This document shows positions 31,139-46,830 of a stretch of 64,000 nt of DNA, in pieces. Every line of letters starts with the position of its first letter. Positions within the stretch are counted from its first letter, which is position 1. Source of the DNA: Alitta virens (lineage: Eukaryota > Annelida > Polychaeta > Phyllodocida > Nereididae). The DNA lies in the NCBI GenBank assembly GCA_932294295.1, contig OW028573.1:58505829-58569828 (forward strand). The letters are read 5' to 3'. The translations under genes were made by a program, and so were the position numbers. The notes under the pieces were generated by a model, which was not told the origin of the DNA, searched no databases, and saw only the letters and a program-made list of their open reading frames with translations.

Positions 31139-33991
31139 TTTATTTCATAGTTATTGTATTTCAGGTATAATATAATAGAAACAATACCTCTTGGTACTGC
31201 TGAACAACATCTATGATCTCGAGAAAAAACTTCCCAGGTAAACCATAGAACGTAAACTTATTCTGCGGGATATACAAACTATGCTATAAATTAAGTAAGG
31301 TGGGTTCACAGGCACACTATAACTGAAAGGCAACATATTAAAAAAATTATTAAATTAAAAACATTATGACAATATTTAAAATATGTTTATCTACAATCAT
31401 TCATATAAATGCAAGTTCTGGCTCCTCAAATAATTCTAACAGAAAGAGATTTGATTTCCATTAATTTTACCCAAAAAAAAAACAACTCCCCAAGATCTGA
31501 ACTAATGAATGTAACCTGCATTAAACAGTTATTACCATATACTTTTTGCTGCGCAGAATTTTAATTGTATTAAAATTTAACAACTATTTCAACTATTTCA
31601 AAATTACAGTACATGGAAATGTCCACTTCGAGTGAGCTTCGTATGATTTCATTCTAACAGCTAAATAAAATGAACTCCAAATACCAAAATTCATTTAAGA
31701 GTTAGTAACATTAAACTGGTACATAATTAAGTCAGTCTGTGGTGCATTGACCAGCAAGTGCCACATTGAACCTGGCATTTCTATAATCCCATAGGTTATT
31801 AGAACAAAGCACAAATTGCGTAACCTCCGCATCAAGCAAACACTGCAGTGTATTAAATCAGACCTCAGTTGTAGATTTTCAGTTCAACAGGCAACCAACT
31901 GGGTTACTCAAGCGATGTCTACAGATATCTCAATCGGTGTTAACTAATTACGCAACAGTCTCAAAGTTGTATTACATTTAATATAAAAATTATCAAATTC
32001 AAACTAAAATCTTCAAACTGTGGTCTGATCGTACGCAATATGTTTGAACACGTGATATTATAAACAGATACAAACACAACTAACCATTTGAACATTTGCA
32101 TGAGATGAGCAAGTATGTACAGATGGCAGGTAAATTCAATTAGTCAAGAAATTTTTACAAGATGATAAACTTCAACAAAGCTTTTCAGCATTTTCAACAC
32201 AAATCTCAGGTTTGTAGCTTTGAACATTCATGAGAACAGAATTCATCAAACTGTAACAAGTGCGAAGCACACAATTATTTAAAGAATTGTCTACCCTACT
32301 TTGTAATTCAAACTCTTTTATTAGCATGCCAGATTTGATACAAATTATGCCTGGAGACATACGAGGAGTAATAAGAGTTCAAATACCTATAAAATTGCTT
32401 TCACTATCAAAAAATATGAACTTTGGAAAATTGGCCACAGCAAAAATTTTAATGATATGAGCATGTAATAAATGAGCTACATTACTAGGCATACAATACA
32501 AAGCGAAAACATTATTATTCAATAATGATCCAATACTGATGTGGCAGCTGTCTACAGCATGAAGCAACTAATATATTAATATTTCCCTTTCTGTCAAACT
32601 TTGGTCAGCTACAAAATTAACAATGATCTATTTACAGGCGCTCCGTTATAAACTAAATGTTGTACATTACAAACACATAAATGAATTGTTTCTGTTAAAC
32701 CAAAATACACATCACTGCCATCCAAAGATGATTACGTAATTACATAGTAAAAAAAAGTTGAGATCAAATCTGACCTTTGTTTTATGACCCAAGGTCGTTC
32801 GGAAATGAAGGTCATTCGCCCTGTTCTACCCCTTTTGCCAAATTTTTGCAATCAGAAGGTGCAATTGTTAAGTAAGCAAATGAAAATTAAGTTAACATAA
32901 TTTCCACAATAGCCTTATTTTTTTTTTCCAGCATTTTTGTAAGCTTATCTGTGACCTTCGCGCAAATTCAAAAAAGGCAAAAGAAGCAAAATGGATAACA
33001 ATACATGGTATTTAATTGCATAAGACATTCACAATTAAAAGAAAAGTGAATGTATAAGAGGAGCAGGCTGGATATAAAGCAACAAGGGGAATGCAGTGGC
33101 AGACAAAGTTTGACAGTCAGCTGTGTACAGATAGGTGGGACAAACATTTAGCACCACAAAATCAGTGATACACACCCACTCCGAAACATGGACGTAACGT
33201 TTGCTCAACAGTATCACAAGCAACTACACCAACTGTAGCCTATCACAAGCCAACCAGTCAAATGCGTAGAAACAATACAACAAGCATCGCCCACTTGCCA
33301 TGTGGCTGGGGCATTGATAACATTTCTTCTTCGTATGCTGCAGCCATATTTGCATTTGATTTGAAGCAGTGCAGCTGGTACCTTCAAAATCCAAACAATG
33401 CCTTGAATGTATCACTTCCAAATGCAAAGTCTATCTTCCAACATGGTCAGTTCCTTTCACACTGTCGGTTACCTTCAGACAATATTTATCTCTGCTTGAA
33501 TGCACATGTTTATATGCACATGAAATATTATATGCACATTAAACATTTTATGATATGATTAAATGGACTGCAATCACACTCGTCGCAGCAACAATAACCA
33601 AATAACAGGACATTTGTTGACCTTTTTGCAAGTACTCAAAAAACACGCAGGAGATCTGGGCAATAGTTTTGATTAATTGTGCAAGCTTGTAGTCGAGTTT
33701 TTTCTTCTCATGTCTCAAATAAATAAGTCAAGGTGTCAGATGATGGGAGACCAGATTGGCGCTAGAAGCCACTTCCAGCATGACTTCGTAGCAACTACGA
33801 CAAGCAACACGCTCCGTGGGCGGGTGACGGACACTGCTCCTTGACCCCCTCTGGGGCAAAGCAGGGCAGTAGGGTATAGCAGCAGGAAAGGGCACATTGG
33901 CAAGTCACACATGGCTTTGAACCTGAGATGAGGAGAGAGAAGACATACTGGAGGGAGAGGAGGGGACCTCGCAATCGTCCCTCATGTCTTG
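31139..33991 (-). other. PTPN4: Probable 3' untranslated region of the PTPN3/4 gene
   Basis: AT-rich, with no coding frame worth reporting. On the minus strand, candidate AATAAA signals lie at 32,317-32,322 and 31,139-31,144. The true 3' end is undetermined. A cluster of four nuclear-receptor-like half sites (TGACCT, TGACCC, AGGTCG, AGGTCA) occurs at 32,771-32,814. Confidence 0.35.
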
Positions 33992-36155
33992 TCATCTCTG
34001 GTAGTCTTCCAATGGCTTCACTATCTTGTCATGGTACACCCGCAGAATTGCTTCACACACAAACTTGTACTGGCTCTGAAATTACGAAACAAACATCCAT
34101 CAGAAAATGAACACGCGTACAATCTAAAATAAAAATAGCAGCTTGGTGGTCCAGTGGTCTGCATGAGCTACATATTATTTCATCTGAATGTTGGTTGCAT
34201 TATTGTGGTGCCTTGTACTCCGCATCTATGCCAGGTTAGGTAAAAGACCCCACCCATGAGGTAAATGTGTAATATAGCGTGGACTCCAAGCCTTATCATC
34301 TCATCATTACGTCTGCCTCTGGCAGCCGGTCATTTAAGCATAGAGACACTCGAGACGAATACAATACATACAAACAAACATGGATCAAACCTAACCCAAG
34401 TAAATTTCAGGTCTGAGGTTTTCATAAAATCTGTTTGGGAGTCACTGCTCCACAATGTTAGTTAGATACACTTAACTACATTACATCAGTGCTTCTAAAA
34501 CCAATTTGTAATTTATTGCTTCATGAAAGTTTACTATGAGTTCAGTTGTTATTCTTTTCTGAATGACTTATGAATCCATAATAGATCATGTAGAGATATA
34601 AAAAAAGGTAATTACTACTTCTGCATGGAAGGTTTGTACAGTTGATTGAATACTATCAAGAGAGGCATTAAATCAACTCTCTATTATAGTCACAACATAG
34701 GCAAACACTGTAAATGACATTTTGCCAAAGCTTCTAACCCAAAAAGTCAATTAAGCACTCACCGCTGTTTGTATGAGCATGGCTCTTTGGTCCCTCATCT
34801 GCCTCACTATGTCAAGTGGGTACACGGCCTGATTGGCCTCGATCAAACACATAGCCGTTTCCATGGTAATTAATACTCCTGTGCGACCAATTCCCGCTGA
34901 ACAATGTACTACCGTAGGCTCCACCATGCCTGTCCGATGCTCTCGCACCTTGATTACGAATTCCAAGAACTGACTACTGTCTCTTGGCACCCCATGGTCA
35001 GGCCATGCCAGATATTGCATTTGTCGTATGTGCCGCTCATCGTTACTATGCTGCAGTAGGCAAAATCAAAGAAACAGTTAAATAGGGTTAAATAAGGTGA
35101 TTGGGTTTGACATACAATTAAATTTGATTCAATCATCACACAGACTTCATTGCACCATTTTTTTTATGTAACCACTGTGACAAGTAGTGTACATTACATT
35201 ACATACATAAATTCATTAGACAATAGTAATTTCATAAATTTGCAGGGCAAAAGAAGATCTTATCTCATTGCATTTCTTTACAACATATTAAATGGCATTG
35301 ATGGCTATGATTAAAAGAAAAGTATTGCCTTAATCCTGGTCTCTGCACATTTGTTAGAAAGTCATGTTATAACAAATGAAATAAGATGAATTAACATATT
35401 ACCTCCATGTTAACGAGGGTGAACTCCCTGAAAGCAAATGATGCCGTGCACTCTTCTTTGACACAGGTAACCTGCATATTTCCAAAGTCCATTGTTTCAT
35501 AAAGATCTGGCCAATAACGATGGCACTTAACCCGGCCTTGCTCCACTTCAGTGGTGAGCATTACAACCAGTCGACACTGTTGTTCCCAGACCATTTGCCA
35601 AAAGTCCGCACAAGTATTAGGCAGGGGACCCTGTGCTGCGATATAGCGATTAACGATTCCTGACCCAGGAATCTCCATCTGAAAAGATGATGTAATTCAA
35701 TAAGTGTATCTGCTCATAAAACGTAGCATGTGCAGAAATAATAACAGCTCGGATACACTTAAAAGTTCACACTTACATTTACATAATTGGCATTTATGTA
35801 ATCTCCTCTTGAACCTTTAATTAATACTCGTGTGGTATCGTCTGAAAAAGGAAAAGAATGATATTTCCCCATTAGATATTTGCCTCAGTATTACTGTTAC
35901 AGTGAAATTGTGAGACAGAATTGAAAACAAATCTACAATTTTCATCCTTGATTATACACCAGCTCTTTTACAATGCTCTGACAAAAAAATCCTGCCTTCA
36001 AGTTTAATATTTTAAACCTTCAGACCAAAAGATATGAAATACACATGCATATAATACTACTTACATGGTGATATGTCTCTGTAGCGGTTCTTTGGCACAT
36101 TATCCGACAACCTTGCAGAATTCAGTGTCATACCTGGTTTCTTCCTATATAGTTG
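33992..36155 (-). other. PTPN4: PTP catalytic domain exons
   Basis: Six exons encode the phosphatase domain. [11 protein letters not shown] is the pTyr-recognition loop, spanning a splice junction. WPDHGVP is the WPD loop, with the Asp codon at 34,999-34,997. [10 protein letters not shown] is the signature loop, with the catalytic Cys codon at 34,903-34,901. QTASQYKF is the Q-loop, spanning the last intron. All key residues are present, so the enzyme should be active. The C terminus ends KPLEDYQR after a short tail. Confidence 0.95.
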
Positions 36156-39100
36156 CTGTAATAGAAACAAATTCACATATCATTAGTCATTGAACCAATC
36201 TGGTTTTAATAGAAACACAAGTTGAATAAAAAATTATAAAATTATAGAATTTATATATTTTTTTAAGATACCTTCTGGAATTATGAAAAATGGATGTTCC
36301 AAAATTCCACGTTTTTCAGAAGGCAACTTCACAAAAAAAAAATACAGAATCGCAGAACCTACTTGCTAAGTTATAGAATTATTAAAATTCATCACTAAAA
36401 GCCACTCTCAAAATGTCTTGAGACTGTTGAGCGTAATTTCGAATTTAAACACTAAAACTTTCTTAATCTCTCGAGTTTCTTTGGTAATTTTTCTTTCTTT
36501 TATCATATCAACAAACAGCAAGTGTCATTGATGCATTTTATAATCAAAAGTGCATACATTCTAGGTGGTGATTAATCACAGTTGCTAGGAAACTTGTTTC
36601 TTCCTAGCAAGTACATGTACTGACGTCCTTCACCTATGAAATGATTCCCTTGATTCATCTTTGCTTTACAGACGTCAGCTGCCGCAACCTGCACAAAAGC
36701 ATGTGGGAATGAGCCAGATGGGCTGTGAGATCTTACCTCAAACTGAGCTAAAGCAGCACCACTGTCTAAGCTATCTTGAAGTAGCATGAGCGACCCGCCT
36801 AGAGGATCGCTCCCTTGAGGGAGACTGTTGCAAATCTGTTGCGTATCAGGAATATACTGGAAGTCTGGTTCTTCCCCTTGCTCCTCTCCGATATATACTG
36901 TAAATACAATTTTAAAAAAGATTTTAAAATGAAAATACCTAACTTTCCCACAATAAATCTTGACAACTCACCCATTTCTTAAATATCAAATGCCATAAAA
37001 CTTGCAAAACAAGCCACTTCAGCCACCGCAATTTAAAATGTTGATTCAATTTCTCAAAACGAAAAATGCTGATGCCCTAATCAACAACTTCTTAAAAGAT
37101 CATGTCAAAAATATTTCAAAAAGCCCATTCAGCAAAAATGTCATACAAATATTCTTTCTCAAAAACTGTCACAACTTTGTAAATGGGCATTGAGTAAATG
37201 GGACTAAAAGTAGCCAAACTTGGCCCAACGCCAGGGACACCCTTTGAATAAGCCAAAATTACTGAAGCAAATTATTTACACTGCACAGGCAAGCAACTAT
37301 TTGAAATACTTCTGTAATGTAATTTATTTTTCAACTTAATGCTGTTCTTAAGGGCTAACCATAAAAGAAATTTCAGATCAAACCTAGACTATAATTCTCC
37401 ACTTTTTTGCATTACTAATACTTGAAATGTAATTCCGCATTCATTTAGTCCAAAAGGGTACTTTCACTCAAAAAGTCACACAGCGAATTGTAGTGGTCCC
37501 AATTACTCACTTTTCTATTAGCAACATTTTCTCAGGCTTTTCTTTTATAAACCAGCCCAATTTCCATGTTTACTTATATCAAAATACATCAGAACAGTCG
37601 AAAAAAAGTCATCCACTTGGTGATTAAGTTAATTCAAAGCAACATAAGCAGAAAATTTATGTTTAGGATCATTTATTTCTTATGAAGAAAAAAAAAGCTA
37701 TTTTCCACAAGACTCATGAACTCCCTTTTTTAATAGCACAATGAGTCAATCAACATCAACCCAAGGACGCAGGCATATTAAAATTTAACACTTTTCTCTC
37801 TCACGGTAATTAATGAACTCACCATTGGGTCGAACCACAACTTCCAGTTCCCCAGAGTGTGTTTCCCTTGATGCCTTGATAAACATGACAACCTGGAATT
37901 AACATGGTTAATATTAAATTTTAAATTGTACAAGCCGCAGCATGAGGAATCTAATCAGACTTTCAAGGTCGCTGAATGACCCAGTTGTAAGACTTCCATA
38001 ACAAAGTTTTCAGAGTACATTTATATGACATGCACATCCTGAAGGTCATTAGTTCAACAATGAAATGAGTGCTGCAATTATACTGTGGTGAAATTATAGA
38101 AATGATTTACAGTGCAATTATCATGATGATGACTTACCTGTTCATGTTTATGCTGAGAGACATCTCTTCCATTTATAAATAGCACCTGGTCACCCTCATT
38201 CAGCCGAGGAACACAAAGATCAGCTGGTGTTCCTGGCGCTACCCGTGACACAATTATGGGCATCCCCTGATCGATACCACCCTGGAAATAAATCAAAGAC
38301 ATTTCAGAACATCAGATAATGACAACTTTGGCTACAATTTTGTACAATCAGCTGGGTGGCTCAGCGGTTAATATTCTGATAACCTCTTCCAATGGTCCCT
38401 AGTTTGATCACCATCTGAATCATTTGGAATTGTCTGTATTTGACATTAAATTGTATATCACCGTAAAAGTAAAATAGGGGGCTGCTTATTATCTCATCAT
38501 TTCATTTGCCTCTACCCATTAATCACACAAGCTGACTAATCTTTAGAACCATTAGCATCGAGAAACGTCGACACAACACAAAGAGAACATACAACACAGT
38601 GCAATTAACAGTTTGTTCAAAGATCAATATTTTAAGAACTTGAAATCATTATCTTGACAATTAGAGGTTCAAAGATTGATACACTTTGATACATGATTTC
38701 AGGACAACCAGCACATGTTTTCCTGGTGGCTCACACAGCTTATCAAACACCAACACCAAAATGAAGTCTTATCGATTAACATACAAACAAAACATGAATT
38801 TTCTCATGATCATGATGAGAACATCTGAAATTATGACACCACAGATGATTTGTTATCAGATCTTGATATAACCTCCACAGAATCCAAAGAATGTGATTCA
38901 ATTATCAGCTTGAGAAAAACAGTCAATATATGCCCTTCAGATACAACAAGAATGCAGGAAAGAATGCCAGTATGTATGGTAATAAGATTATCAGTCTTGT
39001 ACACCATGGTGATATATCATACATTAGCCCAATATGATTCAAATTGTTCCCATACTTCTCATATAAATCACACAGCCCATCAGCAATATACACATTCATA

Positions 39101-42100
39101 TCAAGTAGTACCTCGTATGATAGCCACTGATGATAGATATGCAGCAATATTGAAGTATAACAAGCAATATGCATTAAATTACAGATATACTGGCACCATT
39201 CCCTTTTTAAATTTTAGATGGTCTGTGCTGCTATGTATTTTATCTAAAGTGTATGTTCTCTGATCTGACATTTCTAGTCTACGATAATTCAATGAGCTAA
39301 AATATGGCGGACGTTCAAAACTTTATACGTAACATAATGACCCTGAAACTATCACATATTTTTCAATAATAGTGCTCCAAATTCATGGTATTCACAGAAT
39401 ATGACAGTATTTTCCTTTTCTAAGGTCAGGTGACTAACAAGGTCATATCATAGAGTCGTCCAAATCTGCTTCTTTTTCACACTGTCCCTTAGAGACACCC
39501 ACAACCCATAGCAAAACACAGACCAAATACTATGCATACTTTTCTTTTCAATATACACTGTATATTCCAACTGGAATTTCTTCCTTTGCCTGCACCTCTG
39601 TGACCCTACTAAGTCAATATTGAATGGAGAATATTTTCAAGGCTTCCAGTATACAGGGAATTCTGCAAATCTCAAATAAACAAATAAATATTTTTTTCTT
39701 CCTTTTTATGGAAAAATAGCAAGAAACACATCTAACAATACAAGGCATTAGTTCCTTATAAGCTTCGTAGGGTTAGCTCAATAAATCTTGGCTGTTTTTT
39801 TCAGCAGAGAAGGGATCTGCTTAACCCAAGAGACACATTAGTAAAACTCTTTCGACAGGACATAAGAGCTAAGTCTATAATGCAATATTTCACACACAGT
39901 AATGTGTCCCAAGTTCTGATGAGAATGTCATCCCTTTGTCATGACTGAAATATCTAGCGCAAAGTAGGGAATATACAGCCCATCCTCCAGTCCCTTCATA
40001 CCCACATAACATGTACTACCCCCATATAATACACCCTGAAAGCTCCGACATATAATTAATCAGACCTGATTTATAGTACGGAACTGTAGTTATTTGCTCC
40101 AAGCCCATATACACCAAATTTGGCAAGCGCATACATAATATGCCCCAATGATATGACAGCTTGGAGTGCTCTATATTGCTTTATGCTGCAATTAGCTGCA
40201 TTATGTATAGTCACATGAATCACTCTATTTCCAAATAATCCCCTTAATAGCACATACATGGATGTATGTTATGGTAAAGTATGCAGCGTCATTCGACAAC
40301 ATACCATATGCACTAACTGCAGTCCATTGCTGGCACATTCCTCCTAATATAATTGCTCTGAATAGGATGCAGTGAAAACACGACACCACAAAGACTGCCC
40401 TGGAGTCTATTGAAAAACTTCGCATTTACTCTCACGTTTAAAAAATTTGCTGAAATGTCCATAACACCGCTGGAAGGTATGCATAGACTACTCTGTCTCT
40501 CTATACAGCCTTTCTTTTTGGCAAATAAAAATGTTACTTATTTGCTATTGTTATTTTCCTTATAAAGGCATTCAAAATATTATAGAACTGCATTCCAAGC
40601 ACATACTTAAGTGAAAAGGGTCAGTAACTGAAAATCTGCACATGAAGTACAAGTTAACTAACAGTTTGAAAATCAAATATTGGCTTTATTTCTTAACCGC
40701 TTATTTCCAAAGCTGTATATGTGACATTTTTATGCGCAAACTGCAGTTACATGCCTGAAATTCCCTGCTCCTCCCAAGTGTTTATAGGACAAGGATATGG
40801 CTGAACAAATTGCATGCTAAGTGTTTCTGAAGAATTATCTCTGCATGGAAGTATGAATGCCTGAGGAGCTAGTTCGTGTGATCCCGCAGGTCTTTTACAA
40901 GTCTTAAGTGTTATGCTACAACAGCCAGGCGTTGCATAATTATGGAGCATGTGCATGGAACCATGTTTACGAATCATGCTAGCATGACTATAAATACAGT
41001 CATGAACTACATTTGAAATACATTGAAGCGAATTGGGGGAATCAGGGTATTGCTACAAAAATATGAACTATATTCTTGGCACAGAAAGCAAAAATTTTCC
41101 AATAAAGACAAAACATCAAAATCATGAACAGGTCAAGATTGCATCACCACGATTATGAAATTATGACTCATTTCAAAGTAAAAGTCTTCATAAGCAGTTT
41201 GAGTTCTGGTGGCTCCATGGTTTGAATGACTAACCAAAACATGAGTATTGGATAACACCAATGATTAATCCAAATGACGAAACCGAATGATTAATTGCAT
41301 GAGCAATTTTTCAGTTACAATAAGCTCCTTATTGCCATGACGCCAGCTAAACATTTCCAGCTTTAATTAAATCATGTCTTGAATCAGCCATCAATTCAGA
41401 TAAATAAAAAATACGTCAAAAGAAATAGCAGGTTATCAAGAACAAACAAGTTTTTACTGGTTATTCTTATGAGTCCAGTTTTGAAAAACGAGGAGTGCTT
41501 TGTTAACAAGCCACACAATAATATTCAATGATACTTGGCATGTCAAATACCTACTAGATTACCTAGTAATGAGGTTATTAAAAACAATCAATATTTCCGC
41601 AATATTTTCAACACACCAACAGGCCAAGGTTAATAAACACATGCAATGCCCCACCCTATTAGAACAGGACAAGCTAAAAGGACACACAGCAACTGCAGGA
41701 TATAAATCTGTTGGCAGCTGAACACTATTAGACTTCATGGATCACTGTGGCATGAGGATAAAAGGATCTCTAAGGTCTTAAACCACATTAGCCACCTGGT
41801 TCGATCTAAGTTTGGAAGAAGTATATTTCTTCCAAGATCTAAGTGGATCCCCTTCCCCTTAAATAGTCACCTAATTATGTGGCTGGGGTAGGTCTTTAAC
41901 CCCTTTGAAGTTCATCAGGCTACGGTCACACAACCTTCTAAGAAGTCTTTGTCACAGTCCACTCTGGTGTCCCAGTCCACTCTGGTGTCCCAGTCCACTC
42001 TGGTGTCACCATCCGTGCCCCTTACCATTCAATTTCTTTTATCTCGTCACCAGTCCCGATATAGTCTCAATTGGCGGAACTATTTCCCATTCAAGGCATC

Positions 42101-45100
42101 TCTATCAGGCCTCACAATCACTACCTACATTGATTTACAAGAAAAGCCCCCCAGGGGCACAATGGACAATGCTAGTGTCACACATTCCTACAGTAAATAT
42201 TTTCACCATTGTCCAAATACTTAAATACAGTTTGTGTAGCTTCTTCTATACAATGTACATATTACTTGAGTCTATACACAAGGTAAATTTGTTGTGTGAA
42301 GGTTTAAGCTATTTACATACAATACAAATGCAAGTATTTACAGATCCAAAAATTTCTCAACCATACTATGACTATAACCATATTTTAAATTAATTCAAAT
42401 ATTCCTGAATATAACATGACATGTTATTAATATTTCAGAAGTACACCTAAGAGCAAGATGAACAAAAAGATTTTCAAGCAATTACATAGCTTGAAAAATC
42501 CACTGCAACTGTCACATTCACATGATGTATAGTTTGTCTGCAGCTCCTAGCTTTATGCAGTTCGCTGCATGGGAAAACAGCTATTCTTTGCCAGATATAA
42601 ATTTGCTATTTACCCGGGGACATATTACTATGACATATGAGAGAGCAATTGAAATCTTGTAACGGGTGAGAATAAAATTTGCTTGTTATTCACAGTGGAA
42701 GAGCACACCGTAAGGCCGTTAATAAGTGAATGGCTTCTGTATGGCTGCAGTTAAAGGGGACTGTTCAGGTGTACACAGGCTCAGAGGTCAGGGTGCCTGA
42801 CATGATTGCTGGGGACACGCATCTATTTGCTGCACTGAATAGAAAACAGAAAAATGCCAGGAATTCAGCCCGGCTTGCCTCGACACAAAACTCACACACT
42901 GAGGAGAAGGGTTAACAGTTCAACAATTGCATGGACAGAAGCTAAACTACAATGAAAGGCATTCGAAGCTCTTTCAATACACAGATCTGATGACCTTGCC
43001 TCAGGCTGTCTCTCATTGAATGGACTTCAATTCAAATCTAAACCACAAAAGCTGAACACCACCAGAATAGAAAGGATTATAAACACAATGCGAAGGCCTT
43101 GGATCAATGCTTGATGAGGAACTATGCAATCCAGTGACTCTAATGCTAAAATTATATCCCCTCTTGTACCATCATTTCCATGGTATTCTACACATTCATT
43201 GTCCTTATTCAGTCAACTGACGTTTACAACTATATCTCAAGTACCCCGGAACCATAAACTATCCTGTTTGTTTTTATAAAACTAAGAGCTAAGGCACTAT
43301 GCATTGAAGTGTATCATGTGTACAGTCACAATATCATACAGTCGAATGGCCTTTAAAGCAATCTTAGCACCCTTAAATGTCACCCTAAGCTTGTAAGAAC
43401 ATATTGAGGGAACAAGCAGCCTGCCATCAACATAACAGCCATAATGACAGGTGAGCTTATCATCTTAATGCTCCATTGATTGTGTCAATAATGGTCACTT
43501 CCAGTCATTACCGTCAACATGGAGAACGGAATCAATAAATGCTGTAGAAATCATTTCACCCAGTACTTCAAAGGACAATAGCATTGTGACATTTTTCAGC
43601 ATTTAGCTGGTGGTCGGAATTTGTTGAATGCACTGAACTGTGATCAATTTTCTGCACACACTGAGGTATTCCCCCAAGTGCTGTTATGCACCAATGACCA
43701 TATATGACCATATATTCCCTCCGTACACATTTTGGTAATGAGTCTAGCAGCACAAAAGCAGCTGCTTGTGTTTATATTGACATACCCTTGGTGACAGCAT
43801 TGCTGGTCTCTTCAACTCTCTTGAATGCGGAGTTCCCAGGATTACAAGCAAAACATGGCAAACAATCATAGCAGAGTAAGCAGCATTGCGAGGGTAGAAA
43901 AAAAAAAGTTCATTCTGCAAACATTTTAGGTTTCAATGCAGGTAACGCCAGTCTGGGAAAAATGTGAGAACCTGAATGGAACTCATTTCGAACTGCCCAA
44001 TCTTCCCCCAATAGACTGATAGAGAAATGCAATGAAAAGACCCTGAGAATGAATGAAGGCTTCGCAAGCTCATTCAAATTCAAACCAAGCTGTACAATAT
44101 TGCTCATGAGACATGTTCGCTGCACTTACAAGTGAAACCTCCTTAGCACAAAGTGTGAGTAAACCTTGAAATGTGTGAGCCAGCATGGTATAAAGCATTA
44201 CAGACAAAAAATTATACATTTTCTACTGCCTTGTTAATTATTATCATGTTTTATGTTTATGTACCAGTAAATGCTTCTACATAAAAGTTTCCAAATAAAT
44301 GTAAAACAATACACAAGCTTCCCTCCACATATCATAAGTATCTGCTAAATCACTCAATAAAAGTGCTATTGAAATACTTGTAACTGAAGGTAAACAAATA
44401 TATAAAAACTGCAACTTTTATAATTTCCCTGCACAAAGAACAAAAATTCACATTTCTCATGCAATCTTTCAAGAATAATTGTCGACATTTATCGCTTGAT
44501 GTCTCCATGGCAACCCGAAGAGACACCATTTTATGACAAATTGCAATAACAGACGACAAGCAAAAATTCCAATGATGCACTCAGTTGTTAAGGCATTTCT
44601 GAAGGGCAGGTGGTCAACAAATGACCCCCCCTGATCGACTGAGTCAAAATGTACTGGATGTAAGGTTTACTAACCAACAGCTCAACTACAAATTCATGCA
44701 AGTGCATATTTCATATCACCTAGAATCTAATTACACTGAACCTAATTAAACTTTCAACATAAACAGGATTTTAATCTAGGTCCTACTGGCAGCCTAATAG
44801 CTAAGCTTCAAATTGTATATGAAAATTACAGACACCCCTTTTTTTTTATTTCAGAAACAGCCCTGCAAATTCACATGGCATTCCCTCTCAATGTCACATT
44901 GAGTACGTTAACTGCCTAGCAATTGCAATTGCCAAAGAAATGCTGTGTGAGAATTATACAATACGTCAGCTGCGGAGCTAGATCATTGATAAAAACACCT
45001 GAAACATCACACATCACAACACTACATCACAACACTACAATGTAACATCACCCAATGAGGTTATTATAATCCGCTTACCTTAACATTAAAACCAAAACGA

Positions 45101-46796
45101 CCTTGAGAATCTGGCTTCATTCGAATTGTGACTAGACCATGGCTCTCCTGGTAGGCTAGGCCATTTGGCTGAAAGAAAAGAACAAAAAAAATATTGTTAG
45201 CGAAATTGTTCCTTTGGGGTAAATGACCCACACACCCTTTGTCATGCATTTTTTAGTCTTGAGAGTTCAACGACATTTTCCTTTTTATAGTTTAAGTAAA
45301 TAGTCGTCTTTCTTTTTTTCCTTGGCAATTTGAGTAACTTAAGGACATAGGTTAGGTTTCCAGGTAATTACATTTCTGCAGGGTGTGAGAGGGAACAATA
45401 TCTCATATCTGTAATTAACATGTTGCAGTTTCCTTGGTTAGATTTCTTTTTTCAATAGATTTATTATACACTTCTATAGTGTCTGCCAGCCATATTTAAT
45501 CAACCTTTAGAAATGTATTGCGTATTTTTGTTTCAATTTTATTAATTTATTATTACTGTGGAAAAATAAACTAGAGTATGAGTTTAATTGATGAAAATTC
45601 TTTTTTGGGGGTTCCCTAGTTTGGGAAGGAGGGAATCACCAAAAAATAAAAAAAGTTTCAAGAACTTGGTTATTCAAGAAATATACAAAAGATATTTTAT
45701 TATATCATCCACAAAATCATTACAACAATCTGGAGGACGAACTGCAACTTTACATCATCTAAATAGCCCTCCTTTATGTGGTTTTGCCCTATAACAGAGG
45801 TCCAGCTACAACCTTCTTGAGAGCAGAAATTCCCCCGAATGATGGAATTCCCGAGACATAAAAGCCGAGTGGCTATGCAACTTCCGATATAGATCACTTC
45901 GAGACAGCCTTAGGCTTTCAAAGTCTTATATCCCCAGGGACTTCTATCATATACATCTGTATTACACAATGACAATGCCATGTCATTTTTCAAGCTAAGT
46001 ACAACACTAGCCCATAAACTAATTTTCCTCATTTATCTTTATTTATTTTTACAATAAAATCAACGGAAAATACGCTGCGTATTGTCTAGCAACGCAGTGT
46101 TGTCTTACCGTTAAGATTTTCTGCAATATATCCCACACTGAATACCATACATCTATAGTCCAGTTAGAATTCTACAATATCACCCCAGTGTCTTTAACAA
46201 ATTAACTCACCAAAATAGAGCTGTTGTCAACCAAAGAAGAAATGTTGTCTATATCAAAATCAAAATGAATAGGAGGCATAGTCCTATACCAACAGAGGTA
46301 TACCTAATCTCTTCAAGACACAAATGTAAATGGTTACATGACTAATATCCTACAACCTTAAAAGGAAACATTATTGCCTCATACTAACATGTGGTATGTG
46401 GTATATGACGTCTGAATAATATTAAGAAAAAGTAGACCACATTCGCTGACCCTCCCCCAACAGGAAGTATGTGTCTACCTGTTGGCAAAACTAATTCCGC
46501 CATGCGAGTTATTCAAATAACTAATGGCATTGCTCAGTGATACATCATGAAAAAAACGAAAGTACACACAAAAAAAAGATGACTTCCAGAGGGCTGAACA
46601 TGTGGTTAAATCTATTAGATTATATTAGATTAGAACATTACTGGACTATGTTCAGTTCTCACATGGAGCGGTTGGTGTGCAATAACCATTAAATAAAATG
46701 AATTGTATTGTTTAGTCAGTCAGTCAGTCAGTTACCTACCTACCTACCTACCTACCTACCTACATTCCAACATACCTACGTACATACCTGTCTTCT

Positions 46797-46830
<34 letters not shown>

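Larger units (their letters stand above)
37823..45168 (-). other. PTPN4: PDZ domain exons
   Basis: Three exons (45168-45079, 38281-38138, 37892-37823). The carboxylate-binding loop is GRFGFNVK. The core runs [15 protein letters not shown] and [18 protein letters not shown], and the last strand is [11 protein letters not shown]. In mammals this PDZ binds C-terminal peptides and regulates the phosphatase. The intron between the first two PDZ exons (38,282-45,078) is the longest in the gene. Confidence 0.92.

Noticed and set aside
38349..38425. Functional tRNA gene
   Set aside because: A and B boxes are visible but no acceptor stem or cloverleaf can be closed; a SINE head explains it better.
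41905..42393. 162-codon frame in the PDZ intron
   Set aside because: Driven by the 18-bp repeat; no splice context, no conserved motif, and it is on the strand opposite to the gene.
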